Origin: DSXH01 sp037446915
GTDB lineage: Bacteria > Bacteroidota > Ignavibacteria > Ignavibacteriales > Melioribacteraceae
Length of the DNA stretch: 5,228 nucleotides
Assembly (NCBI GenBank): GCA_037446915.1
Contig: JBBIHP010000145.1
Span: 1-5,228 of the forward strand
Direction: 5' to 3'
Part shown: one piece after another, positions 1 to 5,228 of the stretch
Numbering within the stretch: the first letter of the stretch is position 1
How the letters are laid out: the number at the start of each line of letters is the position of its first letter
Made by a program: the position numbers and the translations under genes
Notes under the pieces: generated by a model
Databases searched by the model: none
Told to the model about the DNA's origin: nothing
Seen by the model: only the letters and a program-made list of their open reading frames with translations

Positions 1-585
1 TTCAAAAATTCTTGTTTTTCCAGATGAATTATCTCGCACTTCAAATTCATAAGATGGTTTTGAATAATGATAAGTTAGTTCTACAAATGCATCGGATCTT
101 CTTCCGAGTTCATATGCAATTCCTCCACCAAGCCGCCATGAAAAATCGAATGCACCCTTAAATTCATCATCCTGTGGGCTTTGATAATTGCGATAAAAAA
201 TAAGAAGGACTTCCATTCCGGCACTTCCCGTAAAAAACGCTCTGGTTCTTGGTGCAATTAATTGATTTGCATTTACTGTTATCATCAATGGAATTGAATG
301 AAGATTTGTTCTTGCGCGTAATTCATTAAGCTCGCTCTGAATTTGACCGAAGAAATCATTGTATTGAGCTACAAGTTTTCTATCAATATAATTTCTGTGG
401 AACCAGTCAGCGCTCCAACCGAACAGAAAATTATCATCGATATGCCAGCCCCCTTCGTAGCCGATTATGAATCCGGCATCTGTTGCTGAGGGATTAAATG
501 TACCAAGTTTAACAGCGCCGACATCAAATTGAGCATTAATTATTAACGGTAAGCAAAACAACAATAGAATAATTACTCTTTTCAT
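1..585 (-). CDS. Exported, probable outer-membrane beta-barrel protein (C-terminus outside window)
   Basis: The reading frame is open from an ATG at 583-585 to the window edge, giving the first 195 residues; the C-terminus is missing. Residues 1-18 form a signal peptide (MKR, a hydrophobic stretch, then IINA), with predicted cleavage before Gln19. The mature part alternates short aromatic and glycine-rich strands (for example FIIGYEGGWHI, NFLFGWSADWFHRN, FDFSWRLGGGIAYELG, AFVELTYHYS) with polar turns. This pattern is typical of outer-membrane beta-barrel proteins of the porin-like/OmpA-barrel type. Residues of about 75-92 look helical and charged and may form a loop or insertion. The gene lies downstream of the ccm terminator and has its own promoter about 35 bases upstream, so it is probably a separate transcription unit on the same strand. 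Upstream of the start only a weak GGGA is visible. I do not recognise the specific family; export is well supported, the barrel is inferred from pattern. Confidence 0.75.
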   Translation of the reverse strand, partial: MKRVIILLLFCLPLIINAQFDVGAVKLGTFNPSATDAGFIIGYEGGWHIDDNFLFGWSADWFHRNYIDRKLVAQYNDFFGQIQSELNELRARTNLHSIPLMITVNANQLIAPRTRAFFTGSAGMEVLLIFYRNYQSPQDDEFKGAFDFSWRLGGGIAYELGRRSDAFVELTYHYSKPSYEFEVRDNSSGKTRIFE

Positions 586-618
586 ATTTATTCCCGGATT
601 GTGTAGAATTCAATTGGA

Positions 619-649
619 CAAAGATAATGCCAGTAAAAAAAACATCAAA
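619..649 (-). promoter_or_regulatory. Bacteroidota-type promoter for the exported barrel-like protein
   Basis: Read on the minus strand, TTTG (649-646) is followed by exactly 19 bases and then TATCTTTG (626-619). This matches the known Bacteroidota primary-sigma consensus of TTTG at -33 and TAnnTTTG at -7 at every defined position. The spacer contains a run of eight T. Transcription would begin a few bases past 619, leaving a leader of roughly 27 bases before the ATG at 585. The match is seen directly; its activity is inferred. Confidence 0.75.
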
Positions 650-792
650 TTTGTCAGTGATTACGATTTTTATTTCTGTCTTTGACCAATAATATGAACA
701 TTTTTCGTATTGATTAGACGGAGATAATAATAAAATGTATCCTTGCAGAATTTTTTTATGGGATTGAGAAAGTAGAAATTTACAAAGAGGAT

Positions 793-817
793 AAAAAAGG
801 CGGTATTGAACCGCCTT
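793..817 (-). terminator. Rho-independent terminator of the ccm operon
   Basis: On the minus strand an 8-bp perfect stem (AAGGCGGT / ACCGCCTT, 817-810 with 804-797) encloses a 5-base loop and is followed by a T run reaching position 793. It lies 17 bases past the TAA stop of ccmF at 835-837. It therefore closes the ccm transcript and separates it from the exported-protein gene further along the same strand. The reverse orientation lacks a comparable T run after the stem, so termination is expected mainly on the minus strand. Confidence 0.88.
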
Positions 818-834
818 ATTAGTAAACAATTATT

Positions 835-3240
835 TTATACCAATGATTCTTTCGAACGCCGGTAAGCAGAAAAAATAAATCCAACAACCATAAGAAATAC
901 ACCAATCCAGACTAAACTAATAAATGGTTTAATACTTGCTTCAACAGTAAGAACCTCTTTTTGAACCTCGGCATTTTTAGATTCAGTGCTTTCGTTAAGG
1001 TTAGTAATCTCAAGTTCAACCATTCCGGAACCGGCATTCATATTCACAATTTCGAATCGAAGGTTTTTTTCTTTCAGATCTGCGGCTTCTGATTTTTTTC
1101 CTTCGCCTTGAATAACCAATTCAGGTTTAACCGTGTATTCTTTTCCATCTGCAACAACTTTTAGAATCGCTCCAATCTTAAATTCACCGCCGCTGGACAT
1201 AGATGACATTGCATCTTTCGGCATTTCAAAGGATTGGAATGTTATTTTTACGCCGTTATAGTCAGAGGTATTCCCTTTGGATAATGATACCGTATTACTA
1301 TGACTATGTCCAGTATTTTCGCCTTCGGAATAACTTACAGGTGCCACATAAAAATCTTTAGTGAATCCAACTAAAATATCCGGTTCGCGCATTAAACTAT
1401 TATTAAATTCGGCAATAAACATAACTGGTTTAGCAACTTTTGTAGAGCCGTTCTTTGTAATCTCTACATTGAATGCATATTTTTTCCCGTTATCAATCGG
1501 TTCGTAACCTGTAAAGGCTAAATCGTAGCCAAATACATTTAACTTTTCACCTTTTATAAGATCCACCTGTTTATGGTCGGAATATGCGCCACTGGCAACA
1601 ACACCAATTAGAAATACAGCTATACCAATATGTGCAATGTATGCACCGAGAAAACTCTTTCTTCCCTTTAATATCTTAAGCATAATTTCACCATTAACAA
1701 AAAGTGTAAATGCTGATGTTAAGAGAAGTATGATTAACATTATTCCGGTTACTCCACCAAATAATACAATTAATGCAGTCATAACTACAGAAGCAATAAT
1801 TGAAAATTGAGATTGCTTCCAGAGATCCTTTTGTTCTGTCATTTTCCATTTAAGGAGTAAACTACCACCGTTTAACAACCCGATAATAATGGCAATAGGA
1901 AGATTAAGCTCGTTATAGAATTTTATTTCAACAGTCTGGCCAAAAATAGGTGCGCTTGTTCCTACAATTACAATAATTGCAGAAGCTAATAGAGCAACTG
2001 CGCCTGTGAATAATGCCAGCTCTCTCGAAAGTACATTTTCTTCGTAACTGAAATTTGTACTTAAGTATTTCCATCTATAGATAACCATTCCAATTCCAAT
2101 AACGGTGAATAATAATAGAAATACAACAAGAAATAGATATACCGTCATACCGGGATCTACAAATGAATGAACCGATGCATCGCCTAAAATTCCGCTTCTT
2201 GTAAGAAAAGTACTATAAATAACAAGAACGAAAACCAGTATGCTAAGAACAAGATTTGTCTTTACAAATCTTCCGGAACCGGTCTCCTGTGTTTTTCTTT
2301 GAACAAGAAGAGTATGTATTGATGCAACACCAACCAGCCATGGAACAAGGGAAGAATTCTCAACTGGGTCCCAACCCCAGTATCCGCCCCATCCTAAAAC
2401 GCCGTAAGCCCAATAACCGCCAAGCATAATTGCTAATCCAAGAACCATAGTTCCTGAAAGAACCCATGGCAACGATTGTTTAACCCAGTCATTATATTCA
2501 TTTTTTAAAAGTGCTGCTAATGCAAACGAAAATGGAACAGCAGACATTGCAAATCCAACAAACAAAATAGGAGGATGAATCTGCATCCAGAAATTTTGAA
2601 GCAGCGGATTTAATCCTTTACCCTGAACAATAAAATCATTTACGGAAATATTACTTGCTGCTAAAAGAGAATGAAGTTCGCTATTCATCTGAATAAACTG
2701 TTTATTCGATTGCGGATCGCTGAACATAAATTGCTGAAGTGATGATAACGAATAATATGCAGGATTAATATTCTTCAAATCGATAAAATCCGGTGTTGCC
2801 CAAATATATGTGAATGGTGATTTTAACAATGGATTAACCATAATAAGTAAAAATGTCAGCGCAAAACTAAATACCATCATTACACGTGGTTCAAGATCGC
2901 CGCGCTTGGATGTATAATCCAGCAAAATCAATCCTATAATTGCCGTAAACAAAATCCACAACAAAAAGCTTCCCTCCTGTCCCGCATAAAATGTAGAGAT
3001 CAGTAAACCAAGAGGAAGATCGCTACCGCTGTAATTGTAAACATATTTATATTGATACTGATGTGTAAGTATTGCATAAAGCAATAACGCACTTGCAGTT
3101 AGAACCATAATTGCAGTTGTGTGAAATCCAACTCTTGCAAGTGACAATGTGTTCTGGTAACCTCGAAAGGTTAAAAAGTACATTATAATAGTAAAGACTC
3201 CAGCTACTAAAGCTAAAGTCAGGGCTATATTTCCAATCAT
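835..3240 (-). CDS. ccmF: Cytochrome c heme lyase subunit CcmF
   Basis: CcmF is the multi-span membrane protein that takes heme from holo-CcmE and attaches it to the CXXCH motif of apocytochrome c outside the cytoplasmic membrane. The family signatures are all present. The WWD motif WGGYWGWDPVENSSLVPW lies at 284-301. The two periplasmic heme-ligand histidines are H222 (in IHPPILFVGF) and H358 (in TRSGILGDASVHSF). The two transmembrane b-heme ligands are H309 (in ASIHTLL) and H537 (in AYIAHIGIAVF). Many hydrophobic spans run from residue 4 to about 550. A periplasmic domain of about 220 residues follows, then a last span near 773-793 and a basic tail. At 801 residues it is much longer than the roughly 650 of E. 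coli CcmF; the extra length lies before H222 and in the C-terminal domain. The ATG is preceded by AGGAG about 6 bases upstream, 23 bases after ccmE stops. NrfE is a paralogue, but the ccmCDE context favours CcmF. Confidence 0.97.
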   Translation of the reverse strand: MIGNIALTLALVAGVFTIIMYFLTFRGYQNTLSLARVGFHTTAIMVLTASALLLYAILTHQYQYKYVYNYSGSDLPLGLLISTFYAGQEGSFLLWILFTAIIGLILLDYTSKRGDLEPRVMMVFSFALTFLLIMVNPLLKSPFTYIWATPDFIDLKNINPAYYSLSSLQQFMFSDPQSNKQFIQMNSELHSLLAASNISVNDFIVQGKGLNPLLQNFWMQIHPPILFVGFAMSAVPFSFALAALLKNEYNDWVKQSLPWVLSGTMVLGLAIMLGGYWAYGVLGWGGYWGWDPVENSSLVPWLVGVASIHTLLVQRKTQETGSGRFVKTNLVLSILVFVLVIYSTFLTRSGILGDASVHSFVDPGMTVYLFLVVFLLLFTVIGIGMVIYRWKYLSTNFSYEENVLSRELALFTGAVALLASAIIVIVGTSAPIFGQTVEIKFYNELNLPIAIIIGLLNGGSLLLKWKMTEQKDLWKQSQFSIIASVVMTALIVLFGGVTGIMLIILLLTSAFTLFVNGEIMLKILKGRKSFLGAYIAHIGIAVFLIGVVASGAYSDHKQVDLIKGEKLNVFGYDLAFTGYEPIDNGKKYAFNVEITKNGSTKVAKPVMFIAEFNNSLMREPDILVGFTKDFYVAPVSYSEGENTGHSHSNTVSLSKGNTSDYNGVKITFQSFEMPKDAMSSMSSGGEFKIGAILKVVADGKEYTVKPELVIQGEGKKSEAADLKEKNLRFEIVNMNAGSGMVELEITNLNESTESKNAEVQKEVLTVEASIKPFISLVWIGVFLMVVGFIFSAYRRSKESLV

Positions 3241-3263
3241 ATTAAACTCCTAACTTAACCAAT

Positions 3264-3653
3264 TTATGAATTGGCATTTTGAACAGGTTGTTCCTGATAT
3301 TTGGAAGGACACTTAGTTAGAATATCTGTTGCTTGAAAAATACCATTATTATATTTACCTGTTACAACAACACTTGTGGATGATTCAAAATTATTTGGAA
3401 TTGTTCCGTGATAAACAACTTTCATCATACTTCCCTGATCATCCTTCATATAAAAGGAGAATAAGTTGTTCTGTTTATCAATTACGTAATTCCTTTCTTT
3501 AACCCAGCTTCCTGTTGCTTTAACAGTTTTTTGTGATTGCATTACTCTAGAAAAACTGCTTTCATATGTAACATTTGTTTGAGTAAATAGATAGATCATT
3601 ACACCAAGGAACACAATAATAATCCCACCACCAAACATATATTTATTTTTCAT
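3264..3653 (-). CDS. ccmE: Heme chaperone CcmE, Cys-x-x-x-Tyr type
   Basis: CcmE is a membrane-anchored periplasmic OB-fold protein that receives heme from CcmC and passes it to CcmF. The 129-residue product has an N-terminal signal anchor (about residues 7-24). A compact beta-rich domain follows, containing the family segment YHGTIPNNF (81-89), which corresponds to the Y-x-G-x-L-P-D-x-F region of known CcmE. In classical CcmE the covalent heme ligand is a histidine in an H-D-E-N-Y motif. Here the aligned stretch reads ILTKCPSKYQEQ, so Cys115 replaces that histidine and Tyr119 keeps the tyrosine position, giving CxxxY. The only histidine in the protein is H82, which is not at that site. The C-terminal tail is short. 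An AAGGAG sits about 10 bases before the ATG, inside the end of ccmD; the gap to the ccmD stop is 4 bases, so the two are probably translationally coupled. Confidence 0.96.
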   Translation of the reverse strand: MKNKYMFGGGIIIVFLGVMIYLFTQTNVTYESSFSRVMQSQKTVKATGSWVKERNYVIDKQNNLFSFYMKDDQGSMMKVVYHGTIPNNFESSTSVVVTGKYNNGIFQATDILTKCPSKYQEQPVQNANS

Positions 3654-3657
3654 ATTG

Positions 3658-3828
3658 CTAATTCTCCTTTCCTTCTGATTTTACTTTGCTCAATTCTTTT
3701 TCGATCACTTTCAACCGATTATCGGTATTAAGTACAAATAAAAATATACCAAGCCATACAACAAGAACGATGAACATTACAATGTATATTGAATTGCTTT
3801 CTAAAAAGCCCAAAAATCCGTTTTCCAA
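3658..3828 (-). CDS. ccmD: Heme export accessory protein CcmD, TTG start
   Basis: This 56-residue protein fits CcmD, the small single-span protein that works with CcmC and helps release heme-loaded CcmE from the CcmABC complex. It has a short N-terminal segment (ENGFLGFLESNS), one hydrophobic helix at about residues 14-33 containing VVWLGIFLFVL, and then a charged helical tail with RLKVIEKELSKVKSEGKEN. That topology and the RLKxxExEL-like tail are typical of the family, which is otherwise poorly conserved. The start must be TTG (3826-3828), because an in-frame TAG lies two codons upstream and the only internal ATG falls within the membrane helix. GAGGT at 3834-3838 sits 5 bases before the TTG, a good ribosome binding site. 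The gene starts 13 bases after ccmC and stops 4 bases before ccmE, exactly where ccmD is expected. Identification rests on topology, size and position. Confidence 0.9.
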   Translation of the reverse strand: MENGFLGFLESNSIYIVMFIVLVVWLGIFLFVLNTDNRLKVIEKELSKVKSEGKEN

Positions 3829-3833
3829 TTTCT

Positions 3834-3838
3834 ACCTC
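3834..3838 (-). promoter_or_regulatory. Ribosome binding site fixing the TTG start of ccmD
   Basis: On the minus strand GAGGT precedes the TTG codon with a 5-base spacer (AGAAA). It lies in the 13-base gap after the ccmC stop, and no ATG in the ccmD frame is available before the membrane helix. It is the main evidence for choosing the unusual start. Confidence 0.75.
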
Positions 3839-3841
3839 GTG

Positions 3842-4534
3842 TTATTTCTTTTCAAGATTTTCATTTATAATAATTGACCTGTATCTAATCTTCCACATCC
3901 AATAATATAAAATTGTGAAAGCAATAAGAGACAAATAAAAAACGAGCTGCATATTAGCGTTCATTTTGAAATCAACAACCGGACCGGAAGTATCATCGTT
4001 GGCAGAACCGGGATGTAATCCCACCATTATTCTTGGCATAATAAAAATGAAAAAAGGGACAGTCAAAAATGCAATTATAGAATAAACTGCAGAAAGACGG
4101 GCGCGCTTATCTTCATTTTCAATTGCGGACCGAAGTGCAAACAATGAACCGTAAATAAGAAGAAGAATAAAGATACTTGTCTCCCTTGGATCCCAATGCC
4201 AGAAAGCTCCCCATGTAAATTTTGCCCAGATTGAACCGGTGATTGTTGCGAGGATTGCAAAAACCATCCCTAATTGAAGTGCTGCAGATGATTTTGCATC
4301 TTCATCAAGATTTTTATTTTTAAGATATCTTATTCCGTAAACCATCGCCATTAAAAAGGCAATTACTGCCAACCATGCCGTGGGAACATGGAAAAATATT
4401 ATCTTGGCTTTTTCTTCTAATCCAGGTATTACTGGAAATTCATACCAATTAGAAGGTTGCGGCACTATCGGAAAGGCTATTCCGGCTACTATTACAAACG
4501 TCATTAATAAAAAGAGTATTATCTTCCAGATCAT
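3842..4534 (-). CDS. ccmC: Heme handling protein CcmC
   Basis: CcmC is an integral membrane protein that binds heme at the outer face of the cytoplasmic membrane and, with CcmD and the CcmAB transporter, loads it onto CcmE. The 230-residue product has about six hydrophobic spans (roughly 3-22, 46-68, 86-106, 120-138, 148-168, 195-215), close to the usual family size. The WWD motif WGAFWHWDPRETS is at 108-120. The two expected periplasmic heme ligands are H49 in FFHVPTAW and H174 in VGLHPGS. The WHWDPRE version differs from the E. coli one but keeps the tryptophans and aspartate; H113 inside it is an extra histidine next to the heme site. The ATG at 4532-4534 follows AAAGGATTT, a close-spaced ribosome binding site. 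It is the first gene of the operon: a promoter lies upstream and no ccmA or ccmB precedes it. Confidence 0.97.
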   Translation of the reverse strand: MIWKIILFLLMTFVIVAGIAFPIVPQPSNWYEFPVIPGLEEKAKIIFFHVPTAWLAVIAFLMAMVYGIRYLKNKNLDEDAKSSAALQLGMVFAILATITGSIWAKFTWGAFWHWDPRETSIFILLLIYGSLFALRSAIENEDKRARLSAVYSIIAFLTVPFFIFIMPRIMVGLHPGSANDDTSGPVVDFKMNANMQLVFYLSLIAFTILYYWMWKIRYRSIIINENLEKK

Positions 4535-4605
4535 AAATCCTTTTCTTTTCGTAATGGAATTTCTTCAAAAGACGGCTCAAAAATATGAAAGCTCCCTTTT
4601 ATTTC

Positions 4606-4635
4606 CAAAGATATCCGGTTTCATTAATTGGCAAA
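4606..4635 (-). promoter_or_regulatory. Bacteroidota-type promoter of the ccmCDEF operon
   Basis: On the minus strand TTTG (4635-4632, within a longer run of T) is followed by 18 bases and then TATCTTTG (4613-4606). This fits the Bacteroidota consensus TTTG / TAnnTTTG with spacing inside the accepted range. The -7 octamer is identical to that of the promoter at 619-649. Transcription would start a few bases beyond 4606, giving a leader of about 65 bases before ccmC. No operator or regulator site was recognised around it, so a constitutive housekeeping promoter is the simplest reading. Confidence 0.72.
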
Positions 4636-4698
4636 AAGAAGGTATTTAATTTTTATCGAATCAATTCTTCTAATGAAAACAAGGTTAACTATTAAACA

Positions 4699-4721
4699 CT
4701 CCCCCCGACAAATTGGGCGAG
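4699..4721. repeat. Imperfect inverted repeat with a C6 run
   Basis: CTCCCCC (4699-4705) faces GGGCGAG (4715-4721) across a 9-base loop. Six of seven positions pair, with one C-C mismatch. It is conspicuously GC-rich in an AT-rich intergenic stretch. No T run follows on either strand, so it is not a typical terminator. Its function is unknown; it could be a dispersed palindromic repeat or a remnant of one. Confidence 0.35.
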
Positions 4722-4836
4722 GCACATCGACAATATGGAAGAATAACTATTGCTGAACCAACTTTTCAGCTTTAATTCACAACATTTTCCTGGCATGATA
4801 GTTAATATCTATTATGAAAACATCAACAAGACAAAT

Positions 4837-4844
4837 AAAGAGGT
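4837..4844 (+). promoter_or_regulatory. Ribosome binding site fixing the start of the calcium-loop protein
   Basis: AAAGAGGT lies 5 bases before the ATG at 4850. It differs by one base from the ideal AAGGAGGT. It decides between this ATG and an in-frame ATG at 4814, which would add 12 polar, basic residues before the signal peptide and has no comparable site. Confidence 0.7.
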
Positions 4845-4849
4845 ATGAA

Positions 4850-5228
4850 ATGAAAAGACTAATTACATTAATGATCCTTATTGCTGTAGTTGTGTCATAC
4901 TCCAATTTATCAGCACAAACCCAGGACCCACCCAAACCGAAAGAGCATGGTAAAAAATTTGAGGATAAAAACGGGGATGGTTTCAATGATAACGCTCCGG
5001 ACCATGATGGCGATGGAATTCCTAATGGATTGGACCCGGACTGGTTAGCACTGAAAAACAAAAATGCTAAAGGTAGATTTGTTGATTTAGACGGTGACGG
5101 TATTAAGGACAATCCGGGCAAAGGAAAAGGTAAAATGAACAAAGGTGGTTTTGGCCCGGGCGATGGAACAGGAAACAAAGGTGTTGGACCAAAGAATGGA
5201 ACCGGTAATAGTCATGGTGAATCTTCGA
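4850..5228 (+). CDS. Secreted protein with DxDGDG calcium-binding loops and Gly-rich tail (C-terminus outside window)
   Basis: The frame is open from the ATG at 4850 to the window end, giving 126 residues; the rest is missing. Residues 1-22 are a clear signal peptide (MKR, hydrophobic core LITLMILIAVVV, then NLSA), with predicted cleavage before Gln23. After a Pro/Lys-rich linker come three acidic loops: DKNGDGFND (39-47), DHDGDGIPNGLD (51-62) and DLDGDGIKD (79-87). Their D-x-D/N-x-D-G spacing is that of thrombospondin type 3 and EF-hand-like calcium-binding loops. The first two are 12 residues apart, as in thrombospondin type 3 repeats. From about residue 89 the chain becomes a low-complexity region rich in Gly, Lys and Asn. 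No cysteines are seen. It is divergent from the ccm operon, and nothing in its sequence links it to heme or cytochromes. I do not recognise a named family; extracellular calcium binding is inferred from the loops only. Confidence 0.82.
   Translation, partial: MKRLITLMILIAVVVSYSNLSAQTQDPPKPKEHGKKFEDKNGDGFNDNAPDHDGDGIPNGLDPDWLALKNKNAKGRFVDLDGDGIKDNPGKGKGKMNKGGFGPGDGTGNKGVGPKNGTGNSHGESS

Larger units (their letters stand above)
4535..4849. other. Divergent intergenic region between ccmC and the calcium-loop protein
   Basis: These 315 bases separate the minus-strand ccm operon from a plus-strand gene. They hold the ccm promoter (4606-4635), its leader of about 65 bases, an imperfect C-rich/G-rich inverted repeat (4699-4721) and the ribosome binding site of the plus-strand gene (4837-4844). 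I found no convincing coding sequence and no convincing promoter for the plus-strand gene. No riboswitch or RNA gene is recognised here. Confidence 0.7.

Noticed and set aside
536..829. 97-codon open frame on the minus strand overlapping the start of the exported-protein gene
   Set aside because: It runs across the ccm terminator and the promoter and overlaps the signal-peptide gene in another frame; its composition does not look like a protein.
3686..3877. 63-codon open frame on the plus strand
   Set aside because: It is antisense to ccmD and the end of ccmC, has no family resemblance, and the minus-strand reading is well supported.
4075..4260. 61-codon open frame on the minus strand
   Set aside because: It lies wholly inside ccmC in another frame.
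4380..4649. 89-codon open frame on the plus strand
   Set aside because: It is antisense to the start of ccmC and crosses the ccm promoter; no ribosome binding site or recognisable protein features.
4628..4655. Possible plus-strand promoter (TTG, 16 bases, TAATTTTT) for the calcium-loop gene
   Set aside because: It lacks the final G of the -7 box, the spacer is short, and it lies about 195 bases before the gene in a T-rich stretch where such matches arise by chance.
4814..4849. In-frame upstream ATG that would add 12 residues to the calcium-loop protein
   Set aside because: It would place a polar, basic segment before the signal peptide, and the strong AAAGAGGT site points to the ATG at 4850.
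4845..4853. Two-codon ATG AAA TGA overlapping the real start at 4850
   Set aside because: It is probably a chance result of the sequence around the start; too short to claim a regulatory upstream frame.
4777..5178. 133-codon open frame on the minus strand rich in Pro, Ser and Leu
   Set aside because: It is the antisense shadow of the glycine/aspartate-rich repeats of the plus-strand secreted protein.

Overview
This AT-rich window carries a compact cytochrome c maturation operon, ccmC-ccmD-ccmE-ccmF, read on the minus strand. It is flanked by two partial genes for exported proteins that run off the window edges. The host is most likely from the Bacteroidota/Ignavibacteriota/Chlorobiota group. 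The main clue is that two minus-strand promoters match the Bacteroidota-type consensus (TTTG, 18-19 bases, TAnnTTTG) and share the identical -7 box TATCTTTG. A weaker clue is that both exported proteins have a predicted signal-peptide junction of Ala-Gln. No taxonomic marker gene is present, so this assignment is inference.

Layout from left to right: (1) positions 1-585, minus strand, the N-terminal 195 residues of a secreted, probably outer-membrane beta-barrel protein, with its own promoter at 619-649; (2) a rho-independent terminator at 793-817 that closes the ccm operon; (3) ccmF (835-3240), ccmE (3264-3653), ccmD (3658-3828, starting with TTG and easily missed) and ccmC (3842-4534), with gaps of 4-23 bases and a good ribosome binding site before ccmD, ccmE and ccmF; (4) a 315-base divergent intergenic region containing the ccm promoter at 4606-4635; (5) positions 4850-5228, plus strand, the start of a secreted protein with three DxDGDG-type calcium-binding loops and a Gly/Lys/Asn-rich tail.

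The four Ccm proteins act together at the outer face of the cytoplasmic membrane. CcmC, with its WWD domain and two periplasmic histidines, loads heme onto CcmE. CcmD is the small single-span partner of that step. CcmE chaperones heme to CcmF, and CcmF attaches it to apocytochrome c. The most notable point is that CcmE has Cys-x-x-x-Tyr (C115/Y119) where the classical protein has its heme-binding histidine. This is the variant known from some Desulfovibrio and archaeal systems. Consistently, no ccmG or ccmH lies at this locus. ccmA and ccmB are also absent and would have to be elsewhere. CcmF is clearly longer than the classical protein, with an insertion before the first periplasmic histidine and an enlarged C-terminal periplasmic domain. 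I saw no mobile element, CRISPR array, tRNA or rRNA.
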